NCBI GenBank assembly: GCA_021162805.1
Contig: JAGGXZ010000070.1
Coordinates: 1 to 33,593 of the forward strand
Direction of reading: 5' to 3'
Length of the DNA stretch: 33,593 bases
Source of the DNA: Candidatus Poribacteria bacterium
Lineage (GTDB): Bacteria; Poribacteria; WGA-4E; B28-G17
Shown here: positions 19,660-28,211 of the stretch, piece by piece
Layout: each line of letters starts with the position of its first letter
How positions within the stretch are numbered: position 1 is the first letter of the stretch
Position numbers and translations under genes: made by a program
The notes under the pieces: model-generated
What the model was told of the DNA's origin: nothing
What the model saw: the letters and a program-made list of their open reading frames with translations, nothing else
The model's database searches: none

Positions 19660-19688
19660 TTGCAGATCACCGCCACTTCGGCGATAAT
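19660..19688 (+). promoter_or_regulatory. Predicted promoter for the 29-codon ORF
   Basis: TTGCAG (19660-19665), 17 nt, GATAAT (19683-19688). A start near 19695 would place the GGGGAGG site at the 5' end of a short leader. Confidence 0.35.
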
Positions 19689-19718
19689 ATGAGCGAATCT
19701 CCATGGGGAGGTGCGCGC

Positions 19719-19808
19719 ATGATATCGATAAAGGCCTCCAAATTGTTGATCTATCGGGAGGTTTGGCGTGATCCGACGATGCGAGCTCGCGCGCCCATAT
19801 CATCTTGA
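19719..19808 (+). CDS. 29-residue small ORF, peptide or gene remnant
   Basis: ATG at 19719-19721 preceded by GGGGAGG with good spacing, ending at TGA 19806-19808. The start region (MISIKASKLLIYREVWRDP) reads like the N-terminus of a larger enzyme cut short, with some resemblance to radical SAM proteins of the spore-photoproduct-lyase type. It may be the stump of a deleted gene, or a translated peptide. The rest of the 330-nt gap (19551-19880) holds two promoters and nothing else I can identify. Confidence 0.35.
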   Translation: MISIKASKLLIYREVWRDPTMRARAPISS

Positions 19809-19833
19809 CAAAGCCAAATCCTCATGAGACAAT
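19805..19833 (+). promoter_or_regulatory. Predicted promoter of the URO-D/DapA-like operon
   Basis: Perfect TTGACA (19805-19810), 17 nt, GACAAT (19828-19833). Start near 19840, about 40 nt before the ATG at 19881. The -35 overlaps the stop codon of the small ORF. Confidence 0.6.
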
Positions 19834-19880
19834 AAGTGGGATGATCGGACAAAACGGACCGGGGAGGAAGGGCGACGGAG

Positions 19881-20936
19881 ATGAAGGAAAGCATGACCCC
19901 TAAGGAAAGGTGGCTCGCCGTCCTGAACAGGAAGAAACCGGATAGGATCCCGATGGACTATTGGGCCACCGGAGAGGCAACTGAAAAGGTGATGAAATAT
20001 CTGGGTTGTTCCAGCGTGGATGAGATGTTTAAGAGACTACACATAGATAGGGTCATCGGCGTTGGACCCAGATATATCGGCCCCCCGATAGAGCCGGGGT
20101 ATGACATGTACGGGTGCCGGTACGAAAAGGTCAACTACGGCACGGGGGTGTATTCGGAATGCGTCTATCATCCCCTTGCCCAGTATAACTCGATCGAGGA
20201 GATCGAAAGGAACTACACGTGGCCGACCGCCGATTGGTTCGACTACTCCGTCATACCAGATCAGATCAAAGGCAGGGAGATGTATCCCATCAGGGGTGGA
20301 GGCTCTGAGCCGTTCCTGACCTATAAGAACCTCCGCGGGATGGAACAGGCATACATGGATCTGATCCTCAATCCGGATCTGGTTCACTATTGTCTGGATA
20401 AGCTCTTCGACTTCTGTTATGAAAACACGCTCCGCATATATGAACAGATACCCGGTAAGGTGAACATCTCATATGTGGCCGAGGATTTCGGCTCGCAGGA
20501 GGGGTTGCTGATATCCCGCGAGCATATAAGAGAGTTTTTCATACCGCGGATGAAACGTATGATAGACCTCGCCCATCAGGCAGGGGCGTATGTTTTCTTC
20601 CACAGCGATGGGGCCATAAGGGAGATCATACCCGATATGATCGAGGCCGGAATAGACGTGCTCAACCCGATCCAGTGGCGATGTAAGGGGATGGATCGCA
20701 AGGGGCTAAAACGGGATTTCGGCGATAAGGTGATCTTCCACGGCGGTGTCGATAACCAGTATACCCTTGCTTTCGGAACCGTCGAGGAGGTACGCGAGGA
20801 GGTGATATACAACATCCAGGTCCTGGGGGAAGGAGGAGGCTATATCCTGGCGCCGTGTCACAACATCCAGGCGGTCAGCCCGCCTGAAAACGCGGTTACC
20901 ATGTATGAAACCGGATATGAATACGGATGGATCTGA
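19881..20936 (+). CDS. Uroporphyrinogen decarboxylase family protein
   Basis: 351 residues with the URO-D fold: MTPKERWLAVLNRKKPDRIPMDYW at the start is characteristic (split here: MTPKERWLAVL, KPDRIPMDYW), then EDFGSQEGLLIS, then FFHSDGAIREIIPDMIEAGIDVLNPIQ and KVIFHGGVDNQ. This subgroup is distinct from the haem enzyme HemE and is common beside catabolic genes, where members transfer methyl groups from corrinoid proteins or act on unknown substrates. No corrinoid protein gene is nearby. It is followed 16 nt later by a DapA-like aldolase and shares its promoter. GGGGAGGAAGG lies ahead of the ATG. The actual reaction is unknown. Confidence 0.85.
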   Translation: MKESMTPKERWLAVLNRKKPDRIPMDYWATGEATEKVMKYLGCSSVDEMFKRLHIDRVIGVGPRYIGPPIEPGYDMYGCRYEKVNYGTGVYSECVYHPLAQYNSIEEIERNYTWPTADWFDYSVIPDQIKGREMYPIRGGGSEPFLTYKNLRGMEQAYMDLILNPDLVHYCLDKLFDFCYENTLRIYEQIPGKVNISYVAEDFGSQEGLLISREHIREFFIPRMKRMIDLAHQAGAYVFFHSDGAIREIIPDMIEAGIDVLNPIQWRCKGMDRKGLKRDFGDKVIFHGGVDNQYTLAFGTVEEVREEVIYNIQVLGEGGGYILAPCHNIQAVSPPENAVTMYETGYEYGWI

Positions 20937-20952
20937 GATCAAGGAGGAGAGG

Positions 20953-21906
20953 ATGGACGATATAATCAGGCCGTTGATTGTGCCCATGTACACTCCGTTC
21001 GACAGAGATGGCGCTCTGGACGAGAGAGGCGTGGTTGAGCTGATAGGATGGCTCATCGAAAAAGGCGTCCGATCCTTCTACGTGCGGAGCGGTGTCGGCG
21101 GGAAATGGCTGATGGGAATGGAGGAGGTGAAAAGGCTCGCCGAGCTATCCGTCGGGGCGGCCAAAGGTAAGGCTAAGATCATCGTCGGATGTGAGGGCGA
21201 ATGGGACGGCGATCTGAGAGGACGACCCGATCCCGAAACCTATCTGAGCCAATCATGTGAGCTGGCATTATATGTTCAGGATATCGGCGCGGACGGCGTA
21301 TTTTTGACCATGCCGTTCGCACTCAAACCCGGCCAGGGTGAATCGGCGATCGATATCTCGTTGAGATATTTCGCCGAAGTCCGCCGCTCCACTTCCCTTC
21401 CCATACTCCTTCATCAGATGAGGAACGTCCCTGAGGAGTTCAAGCTAAGCCCGGACATGCTAGAAGGGCTACTTACACTGGGCGGATTCGTCGGCATCAA
21501 GGTCTCAACTGATAGCGCGAGTGAGCTGGAAAAATTCAGCGAGATGGTGAAAGGGAGGGATTTCGCCCTCATATGCGGCAACGAGGCTCTGTGGCTCGAG
21601 GGGATCAGGATGGGCGCGATATCCGTCATCGGCGGCGGCTGTAACGTCTATCCTGAGGTCATCGGTGCGGTCTGGGATAGATTCCAGGCCGGCGATGAGA
21701 AGGGGGCGCGAAAGGCACAAAACGCCGTCATAGCCGCTTTGAAAGCCCCTGGGGGGCTTTCAGGGATCATCTGGAGACAGTATCTGATCCGAAAGGGCGT
21801 GAAGATGGAACCGTATGATCGGTCAGGCAGCGAGCCATATCCCAAAACCATCGTCGACGAGTTCGAGGCGAAGGTGGACGGGATCATTCGTCCATATCAA
21901 GGGTGA
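20953..21906 (+). CDS. DapA-like (dihydrodipicolinate synthase family) lyase/aldolase
   Basis: 317 residues from the ATG at 20953-20955, chosen because AGGAGGAG precedes it; an earlier ATG lies inside the URO-D gene. The TIM-barrel family is clear from PMYTPFDRDGALDERGV and the Schiff-base lysine in GFVGIKVSTDS. The tyrosine that shuttles protons in family members (normally L-Y-N-x-P) is replaced: the strand reads PILLHQMRNVP. The Thr-Thr/Gly-Glu loop after the second strand is also changed (VRSGVGGKW). It is therefore unlikely to be a true dihydrodipicolinate synthase. The stop overlaps the convergent membrane gene by 10 nt. Confidence 0.82.
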   Translation: MDDIIRPLIVPMYTPFDRDGALDERGVVELIGWLIEKGVRSFYVRSGVGGKWLMGMEEVKRLAELSVGAAKGKAKIIVGCEGEWDGDLRGRPDPETYLSQSCELALYVQDIGADGVFLTMPFALKPGQGESAIDISLRYFAEVRRSTSLPILLHQMRNVPEEFKLSPDMLEGLLTLGGFVGIKVSTDSASELEKFSEMVKGRDFALICGNEALWLEGIRMGAISVIGGGCNVYPEVIGAVWDRFQAGDEKGARKAQNAVIAALKAPGGLSGIIWRQYLIRKGVKMEPYDRSGSEPYPKTIVDEFEAKVDGIIRPYQG

Positions 21907-24185
21907 TCCCGGCGGGTCCGCCGCGCATCCAGGGCGATCCATACCAACACGCAGAAGCCCAAAATGGCGGTGAGAAAGCATGTGTCGTATATGCCCAATA
22001 ACGGTATCAGGAAAGCGCTCGTCAGAAAAGCCCCGAGGCAGGAGCCGAAAAGATCCAGGCCGTATAGCAGCCCGACCACCTTCCCTACACGCGGGAGACC
22101 TGCCAGGACGATGTCGTTGGCGAGGGGGAACTGGAATCCCCCTATGAATCCGGCGATGATCGGGAGGAGGGAAAAGGCGGTCTGAACGCTCAAAAATGCG
22201 GGTTTGCCGCCCCCGAATCGGGCAAGGAAGGCTATCACGAGAGCCAACATCAGCGGATACAGACAGATCGAAACCTGAACCCAGATGTAAGTCCTGATCT
22301 TATCGCGGGATCTGTCCATCCATCCGCTTACCGCCCAACTGCCGAAGACAAGACCGATCATGAAGGATGTCAGGATGATGCTGAGCTTATAGTAGACATA
22401 GCCGTATAGAACCTGGAAGGCCAGCATCACCACAACCTGAAAGGATATCTCCGAAAACCCTGTCGTCCCGATGGAAAGCGCTATACCGCTTATGCCCTCA
22501 CGATTGAGCCTCCTCGCCAAAAGGAAGCCGACTGCTGAAACGATAAGGATCAACGCGGCCAGATGCCAGGTTCTCACCCCTGTGATCCATCCCGCCAACC
22601 TTCCCCCTTCCGTCCTCTGTCTGAACTGCGAGCTCCATAACGCCATATCGTAGAAATATCCTATCGGCCGATAATCCCTGTTCAACCTGACCTTGCCGGG
22701 TTTTTCAAGCACCTTCCTGAGATAATCCACCCTATCCGGTGTGAGGCGGTAGGGGATGTAGTATTCGCTGACGAAGAGGGTTTGAATTTTCCTCTCCTTA
22801 AGCCTTGAGATCAAAACACTAGGGTTCAGGGTCAAATTCCGACCGTCGGGCTTTTGACCGATGATGAAGTTCACCCCTCCGGGCAGAACCACCACATCGG
22901 GGAAAACCTTGAACATCGTTCTCTGTATGGATCTGAGGAGCTCTCTCTGCTCGAAACTCAGGTAGTTTTCCGATGAGGTTAAACTCAGGGATATGATCCC
23001 ACCGGGGTTCAATATCCGGTTGGCCTCCTTGAAGAACTCCAGCGAGTAGAACCTGTTCAGCATTGCGGTATGTGGATCGGGAAGATTGATTATGATCACA
23101 TCGAATCTCTCCTTTGTCCTCTTGATGAAGAACCTTGCGTCGGTATGGATCAGCTTAACCCTCGGATCGCTCAGGAACTTCAGTTCATCTCTGAGATATC
23201 TGCGGGCGATGCGAACAAGGGTGGGATCGAGCTCGATGTAAATCAATTTCCCTATCCCGTGCTTTAACACCTCATTCCCGCTGCCGTTAAGCCCTCCGCC
23301 GATGAGCAAAACGTTTTTGGGATGAGGATGCTCGAGCATCACGTAATGGACGCTCTCCTCGGCCGAAAGCCTATCGCCGGAGGTGAAAACCCATATGCCG
23401 TTCTCGAAGAAGTTATACTGTGAATCGTAGGAGGTGACGACGATATTGCCGTAAACCGAGTTCCTGTTTTCCTCCACCTTCATTCCCCTCCACTGTATGG
23501 CGGAGGAGAACTCGTTGAGCTTTTCCGGAATGCCAGGAGGGATGGAACATATCAGCAAAGCCAAAAAAAGAGCTGTAAGCCCAATCGGTATGGGATCTCT
23601 ATGTGGGACTTGGAGGATCAAGGCTGTTAGGAAGCATACCGTTCCCACCACGGCGGCTATCTCGAAGGGATTGAGCATCCTGATCAGGATTAACCCCGCC
23701 AACAATCCTCCGATACTGGCTCCCAATCCTTCAAACAGATAGGCTTTCCCGACACCTGAGGAAAGGCGGTCCGTGGATGAGGCGACGGATCTGGCGACGA
23801 GCACGAAGAGGTATCCCAACGTCAGGCAGTAAAGCGACAACACTAGGAAGACCGAGCCGATCATATAGGGCAATCCCATGATCTGTCCGGGCGTCAGCTT
23901 GAATATGAGTTTGACACTTCTGGCGGCGAATATGGAGATCGATAGGATGAAGGGGAGGGCGATTTGAATGAGGGAGATGAGCCTAGTTCTATTTTTCACC
24001 GAATCCGCCGTCTTCCCCAGCGCCCAGCTCCCCACGCTTCCCCATAGCAGCCATGCGCCGAGGGCAAGACCGAGAGCGAGTTCGTTGCCGTAGAAGACAA
24101 CCATCAGCTCCCGCATCAACACTATCTGACCGATCATGGATGAAAATCCGACCAAAAAGGCGCTTAGAAGCAGAGCGACGGGCAT
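21897..24185 (-). CDS. Membrane-embedded spermidine-synthase-like protein
   Basis: 762 residues. N-terminal membrane helices (1 to about 215), a spermidine-synthase-like domain (about 235-450), then a second set of helices (about 510-755). The cofactor loop reads GGGLNGSG (about 296-303) rather than GGGDG, but the acidic residue binding the substrate ribose (IYIELDP) and the Asp of NLPDPHTAMLNRFYS (about D370) are kept. It is thus closer to a working aminopropyl- or methyltransferase-like enzyme than its paralogue at 3625. Start at the ATG 24183-24185, with AGGTG 7 nt upstream, rather than the GTG one codon earlier. It stands alone with its own promoter. Inner membrane; substrate unknown. Confidence 0.85.
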   Translation of the reverse strand: MPVALLLSAFLVGFSSMIGQIVLMRELMVVFYGNELALGLALGAWLLWGSVGSWALGKTADSVKNRTRLISLIQIALPFILSISIFAARSVKLIFKLTPGQIMGLPYMIGSVFLVLSLYCLTLGYLFVLVARSVASSTDRLSSGVGKAYLFEGLGASIGGLLAGLILIRMLNPFEIAAVVGTVCFLTALILQVPHRDPIPIGLTALFLALLICSIPPGIPEKLNEFSSAIQWRGMKVEENRNSVYGNIVVTSYDSQYNFFENGIWVFTSGDRLSAEESVHYVMLEHPHPKNVLLIGGGLNGSGNEVLKHGIGKLIYIELDPTLVRIARRYLRDELKFLSDPRVKLIHTDARFFIKRTKERFDVIIINLPDPHTAMLNRFYSLEFFKEANRILNPGGIISLSLTSSENYLSFEQRELLRSIQRTMFKVFPDVVVLPGGVNFIIGQKPDGRNLTLNPSVLISRLKERKIQTLFVSEYYIPYRLTPDRVDYLRKVLEKPGKVRLNRDYRPIGYFYDMALWSSQFRQRTEGGRLAGWITGVRTWHLAALILIVSAVGFLLARRLNREGISGIALSIGTTGFSEISFQVVVMLAFQVLYGYVYYKLSIILTSFMIGLVFGSWAVSGWMDRSRDKIRTYIWVQVSICLYPLMLALVIAFLARFGGGKPAFLSVQTAFSLLPIIAGFIGGFQFPLANDIVLAGLPRVGKVVGLLYGLDLFGSCLGAFLTSAFLIPLLGIYDTCFLTAILGFCVLVWIALDARRTRRDHP

Positions 24186-24224
24186 CACGCATCACCTGAG
24201 GGTTGAGGCTATCTATCAGCAGGG

Positions 24225-24254
24225 ATTATATCACAGGCTATCCCGTCAGGGCAA
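24225..24254 (-). promoter_or_regulatory. Predicted promoter of the second spermidine-synthase-like gene
   Basis: On the minus strand TTGCCC (24254-24249), 18 nt, perfect TATAAT (24230-24225). Start near 24218, about 33 nt before the ATG. Confidence 0.6.
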
Positions 24255-24300
24255 ACCCGGCGGCTTCCCCACACACGCCTTAAGCTCGGCTTTAGAGCCA

Positions 24301-24770
24301 TTACCGGGAAAGTCCATATAGCTCCATGGGATTATCCCGCAGCATCATCCGTGCCAGATCCAGGGCTGTCTCTTTGCTCAGGAAATCCCTCTCAACCTTC
24401 TCCGCCAGCACATCCGCCAGACAGGATCCCGCCATGATCAGATGTCCGTAGACGAACTCGGGGTAGCCGACGTCGGAGCCGAAGCCCAGGATGCGTTCGG
24501 CGGGCACTAGGTCGATCCATTCGCTCAGTATCTGACGGCTGCCTGCCATGGTGATCACGTACATCCAACACATGTTGAGCCAGACGTTCGGATAATGTTT
24601 CCCCAACATCCCTATCTCACGGCTGTAAGGATACCCGGCGTGGAAGAGGTCGAATCGCGTTTTGCGATGTGAACGGATCAGCGGTATAGAAGCGGATTGG
24701 AATCGGGTATGTTGCCCCAGTTCGTCTGAACGCCGAGTGGATCTGAAAGACAGATGCTAGCTCCAAGGTC
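24301..24770 (-). pseudogene. Amidohydrolase-family pseudogene (C-terminal part, two frameshifts)
   Basis: The last 130 codons are open and typical of a TIM-barrel amidohydrolase: RFDLFHAGYPYSREIGMLGK, PNVWLNMCW, EWIDLVPAERILGFGSDVGY, and a C-terminal LLRDNPMELYGL-like helix ending at the TAA 24301-24303. Upstream the protein continues only across shifts: near 24681-24692 to GVQTNWGNIPDSNPLL, and near 24731-24736 to FQIHS. The N-terminal half with the first metal-binding histidines is gone, its place taken by the end of tyrA. The ATG at 24609 would give only 102 residues of a barrel, not a working enzyme. Confidence 0.75.
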
Positions 24771-24801
24771 TCCACCACACTTGGCGGTAATATGGGCGAA
24801 T

Positions 24802-25653
24802 TCAATTGACCGACTCCCTTATCCTTTTGGCGATCTCCAGTTTCCTCTCCAGCCCCTCGGCGTCGCCGTTTGAGAGCAGCCTTCTATACTCGATGAGAAC
24901 CTCGATCAGGGTGTCGATCATCGGCACGATCATATCCGCATTCTGCGAGAGTATCTCCCTCCACAGTTTAGGCGAACCTGAGGCCACACGGGTGACGTCC
25001 TTGAATCCGGTCGCCACCAGGTCCAAGGCCTCATCCATTTTGCCGACCGTTTCGGCCAGCGCCGATGCCGATACGTGCGGCAGGTGACTGGCAGCGGCTA
25101 TGAGCTGGTCATGTCTGTGCGGGGATAGGATCAGGGTTCTTGCCCCCACAAATTCCCACATCTCCCTCACCACATCAAGGGCCGAAAGAGGGGTCGAATC
25201 GGTGGGGGTGAGGATGCATCTTGCATCCTCAAACAGATCCGCCTTCGCCGCCAACACGCCCGATCTTTCGGAGCCTGCCATCGGGTGTCCGCCGACAAAC
25301 GGCACGGATGGGTTGGCCGATCTGAGTATCGCCTCGGCGCGTTCAACCACCTTTCTTTTGACGCTGCCGACGTCGGTGATCACACACCCCGCTTTAGCCG
25401 ACGGGGCAATTCTCCCCACCATGTCAGGGATCGCATCCACGGGCGTACATATGACGACCACATCGGCTCCTCCCGCCTCCTCAAAATCGAGGCTGATCGT
25501 GTCAACGGCTCCGATCTGTAACGCCAGCTCAAGCGTACTTCGCCGTCTGCCGTATCCCTCGATCACCCCATCAAATCCCTTTCGTCTCAGGGCAAGACCG
25601 AGTGAGCCGCCTATCAACCCCACACCGATGATCGCTATCCTTTCCGGTCTCAT
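24802..25653 (-). CDS. tyrA: Prephenate dehydrogenase
   Basis: 283 residues, the usual length for the single-domain enzyme without chorismate mutase or ACT domain. The NAD-binding loop is GVGLIGGSLG near residues 10-19. The prephenate-binding region has GGHPMAGSERSG with the conserved His and Ser/Arg, and ASHLPHVSASAL with its conserved His pair. It oxidises prephenate (or arogenate) in tyrosine synthesis, in the cytoplasm. Its start overlaps the hisC stop by 4 nt (ATGA), so the aminotransferase and dehydrogenase are made together. No feedback-regulatory domain is visible. Confidence 0.92.
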   Translation of the reverse strand: MRPERIAIIGVGLIGGSLGLALRRKGFDGVIEGYGRRRSTLELALQIGAVDTISLDFEEAGGADVVVICTPVDAIPDMVGRIAPSAKAGCVITDVGSVKRKVVERAEAILRSANPSVPFVGGHPMAGSERSGVLAAKADLFEDARCILTPTDSTPLSALDVVREMWEFVGARTLILSPHRHDQLIAAASHLPHVSASALAETVGKMDEALDLVATGFKDVTRVASGSPKLWREILSQNADMIVPMIDTLIEVLIEYRRLLSNGDAEGLERKLEIAKRIRESVN

Positions 25654-26750
25654 TCCGCCGGCTCCACCCTATCGATCGCCTCTTTGAGGGCTGCTATGAA
25701 CCTCCTGTTCTGTTCCATCATGCCGACCGTCACCCTTATGGAATTTGGGAAGCTGTATCCCCCCATAGGTCTCACTATAACGCCGAGCTTCATCATCTCC
25801 TGGAAAACCGCATCAGCGGGACGGTTCAAATGGACCAGTATGAAGTTGGCCTGGGAGGGGACATACTCCAGCCCGATCTTCTCCAGCTCCTCATATAGAA
25901 ACCTTTTGCCCATGCTGTTGATACGCCGGCTTTCATGTACGTGTTCGACATCCTGGAGGCTGGCCCTCGCTGCCTCCTGAGCCAGGAGGTTGACGTTGAA
26001 GGGTTGACGAACTCTGTTGAGGAGATCTATGATCTGCGGGGTGGATATGCCGTATCCCACCCTCAGACCGGCAAGAGCATAGATCTTCGAGAAGGTGCGG
26101 AGCACGATCACGTTTCTCCCCTCACGGACATACCTCAAAGTATCCGGATACTCCGAATCCTCGACGTATTCATAATAGGCCTCGTCGAATACCACGAGCA
26201 CGTTCTCGGGAACCTTCTCCATGAAGGCGTCGACCTCCTTCTGGGTGACGATGGTGCCGGTCGGGTTGTTCGGATTGGCTATGAAGACGACCCTGGTAAA
26301 CGGAGTGATCTCCTCGGCCATCGCCTGAAGATCATGGGTATAGTTGCGAAGCGGGGTTGTCATTTCTTTCGCCCCACAGATCCTGGAGACGAGCATGTAA
26401 ACCACGAAGGCCTGCTCCGAATAAACCACCTCATCGCCGGGCGATATGAAGGTGTCGCCTATGATCTGAAGGACGTCGTTGGAGCCGTTGCCCAGGATGA
26501 TCTGCTCCGGAGGGAATCCGATGTGCATCGATATGTCCTGTTTGAGGTAGTAGGCATTGCCGTCGGGATATAGGTTTATCTTTGCGGCAGCATGTTTTAT
26601 GGCCTCGACGGCGAGGGGAGAGGGCCCGAGCGGGTTTTCGTTCGAGGCCAGCTTAACCACATCTTGTAGCCCCAGCTCCCTCTGTACCTCCTCGATCGGT
26701 TTGCCGGGTTGATACGGTATTATGCTCTCTATGCCCGGTTTGGCTCTCAT
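25650..26750 (-). CDS. hisC: Histidinol-phosphate aminotransferase (HisC-like)
   Basis: 366 residues from the ATG at 26748-26750, with GGAGG 8 nt upstream; a longer frame to 26807 overlaps the promoter and is not used. It has the class II/HisC pattern: LASNENPLGPSP at the N-terminus, the NPNNPTG box, FDEAYYEY, and the PLP lysine in TFSKIYALAGLRVGYG. Coupling to tyrA by a 4-nt overlap suggests that it (also) serves as the aromatic aminotransferase for tyrosine and phenylalanine, a known second role of HisC-type enzymes; no other histidine gene is in the window. Confidence 0.9.
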   Translation of the reverse strand: MRAKPGIESIIPYQPGKPIEEVQRELGLQDVVKLASNENPLGPSPLAVEAIKHAAAKINLYPDGNAYYLKQDISMHIGFPPEQIILGNGSNDVLQIIGDTFISPGDEVVYSEQAFVVYMLVSRICGAKEMTTPLRNYTHDLQAMAEEITPFTRVVFIANPNNPTGTIVTQKEVDAFMEKVPENVLVVFDEAYYEYVEDSEYPDTLRYVREGRNVIVLRTFSKIYALAGLRVGYGISTPQIIDLLNRVRQPFNVNLLAQEAARASLQDVEHVHESRRINSMGKRFLYEELEKIGLEYVPSQANFILVHLNRPADAVFQEMMKLGVIVRPMGGYSFPNSIRVTVGMMEQNRRFIAALKEAIDRVEPAE

Positions 26751-26778
26751 CCGATACCTCCAGGGGATTTCTCGGTCA

Positions 26779-26807
26779 ATTTTATCATCTCCGCAGATCG
26801 GCGTCAA
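26779..26807 (-). promoter_or_regulatory. Predicted promoter of hisC-tyrA
   Basis: On the minus strand TTGACG (26807-26802), 17 nt, TAAAAT (26784-26779). Start near 26772 with a leader of about 20 nt; this excludes the upstream in-frame start. Confidence 0.65.
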
Positions 26808-26818
26808 CTGTGGAGCTG

Positions 26819-27000
26819 CTATAGTCTCAGTTTGATCCCTTTAAAGATGCTGGGATGTCCCTCTTCCGCCGCCGATCTCGCTCAACTCCAGCTTCTTAAT
26901 CGGACATATCTCGATTGCCTGAGTGTCAACCCTCTGGTGTAAGGAGCCTGGGCTCGGAGAGCAGGATGAGGATGATAGCTGCTATCCTTGAGCCTCTCAT
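26819..27000 (-). pseudogene. Remnant of a secreted protein gene (signal peptide plus fragments)
   Basis: The ATG at 26998-27000, with GAGGTG upstream, opens a signal-peptide-like start (RGSRIAAIILILLSE) and stops after 24 residues at 26926-26928. One base out (at a GGG run) the reading continues as VDTQAIEICPIKKLELSEIG to a TAA at 26841-26843, then a further shift gives PSIFKGIKLRL to a TAG at 26819-26821. This looks like the 5' end of a gene whose body was deleted. I do not recognise the family. Confidence 0.4.
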
Positions 27001-27003
27001 GTC

Positions 27004-27660
27004 TCACACCTCATCGGATTTTGCAATGGAGATACCCGCTCCGGTCAGAAGGTAATACTCATCTCCGGCGCATTCGATACAGACGAATTTGCCGCCTCTA
27101 ACTCTGGCTCTGGTCTCCATAATCAGTTCGCCGCAGATAGCACACCGCACCGATGAGAATATCGGGGCATATTCGGGCACTTTTATCCTCTTGCGTTCGA
27201 TATCGAACATCTCCTCCTCAGGTACTCCAGTTCTCTGATGGACATCTCCTTGAAGACCTGCATGAGCCTCTCCTGTTCTTCGGGCGTCGCCTTTTCCCTT
27301 CGGACGACGATCTTATCGAATAGCTCCGCGGCCTCGGGATAGACCTCATAGCGGGATTCGGCGAAATCAGGTTTAAGCGATATTCTTATGGCATCTCCAT
27401 TTCTTTTAGCCACCAAAGGAACACCCCGTCACCATCTGCACGCCATCGCTGAAACAGTTGTTCGTCTCGACGATAGCCACGATCTCTTCCATGCCAAGAT
27501 GTTCTATCACCCCCAGCTCACGCATGGCGATGTATCCCGCTTTGACCCCATAGGCGGAATATCTGCAGAAATGCCCGTGAAGCTCGCCTGTCTTCTCGAG
27601 CAACCCCTTCAGATCTCCTCTCATCTCCTCTATCTCTTTCCTGAACGGATTGCCCCTCAT
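27004..27660 (-). pseudogene. FmdE-family protein gene in three pieces
   Basis: Three successive open frames add up to one protein related to formylmethanofuran dehydrogenase subunit E. Piece 1 (27660-27406) has GELHGHFCRYSAYGVKAGYI and the ETNNCFSDGVQMVTGCSFG motif of the FmdE N-terminal domain. Piece 2 (27416-27183) resumes at AKRNGDAIRI; about 15 codons between the two seem deleted. Piece 3 is reached by one shift near 27216 (EYPEEEMFDIERKR) and ends in a zinc-ribbon: CAICGEL ... FVCIECAGDEY, two CxxC knuckles. The proline after the first HGHxC is Arg. It starts 3 nt after the methyltransferase stop with AGGTGAGGA, so it belonged to that operon. Other members of the methanofuran pathway are absent. 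Confidence 0.75.
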
Positions 27661-27663
27661 TCC

Positions 27664-28173
27664 TCACCTTCTAGCCACACATAGCAATCTCTTCCCATCC
27701 AAAGGTCTAACGGAGACCTCCTTAAAGTTGGCCTTCTCACATAGCTCCTTCATCTCCTCAAGGGAAAGGGGGTGTTGCCAGGGGACCACTCTGGCGCCTT
27801 TACCCCAATCGAGGCAGATGAAGGTGCCACCCTTTTTCAACACGCGATATATCTCCTTGATCCCCCGAAGCTGGTCATCGAGCTCGTGAACGGTGAAGGC
27901 CGAGACCACCACATCGAAGGATTCATCCTCCAGATCGATCTCCTCTGCCTTTTGCGCTTGGAAGGACAATCTGCTTCCCAGGCCCTTTCGGATTGCCGCC
28001 GATCGAGCGGATGAGATCTTAGAGGATTTCTTATCCACCCCGGTGCAGTTCACCCCAAACCTCTCGGCTATCTCCAAGAGCAGCTCACCCTTGCCGCATC
28101 CCACGTCCAATACCTTCTGAAACTCGCCCCTTAACTTCTCCAGCTCATCGATGATAGGTTGATATCTATCCAT
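27664..28173 (-). CDS. Class I SAM-dependent methyltransferase
   Basis: 169 residues from the ATG at 28171-28173, which follows GGGAGGAAAAG; upstream in-frame ATGs lack such a site and add unlikely sequence. Motif I is VLDVGCGKGELLLEI (21-35), the acidic end of strand 2 is CTGVDKKS, motif IV region is FDVVVSAFTVHELDD, and the post-motif helix leads to LKKGGTFICLDWGKG. This is the Methyltransf_11/25 type with no feature fixing the substrate. It is just upstream of the broken FmdE gene and downstream of the promoter at 28354-28382. Confidence 0.82.
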   Translation of the reverse strand: MDRYQPIIDELEKLRGEFQKVLDVGCGKGELLLEIAERFGVNCTGVDKKSSKISSARSAAIRKGLGSRLSFQAQKAEEIDLEDESFDVVVSAFTVHELDDQLRGIKEIYRVLKKGGTFICLDWGKGARVVPWQHPLSLEEMKELCEKANFKEVSVRPLDGKRLLCVARR

Positions 28174-28211
28174 CTTTTCCTCCCTTAAAGCCATAAGTTT
28201 CCTCATAGCTT

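Noticed and set aside
20905-20952. N-terminal extension of the DapA-like protein overlapping the URO-D gene
   Set aside because: The ATG at 20953 has AGGAGGAG upstream and begins just before the barrel; the extension would overlap by 32 nt without a site.
24301-24609. An intact 102-residue protein
   Set aside because: The reading continues upstream as amidohydrolase sequence across shifts, so this is the tail of a broken gene.
26751-26807. Longer start for HisC
   Set aside because: A near-consensus promoter occupies this stretch and GGAGG precedes the ATG at 26750.
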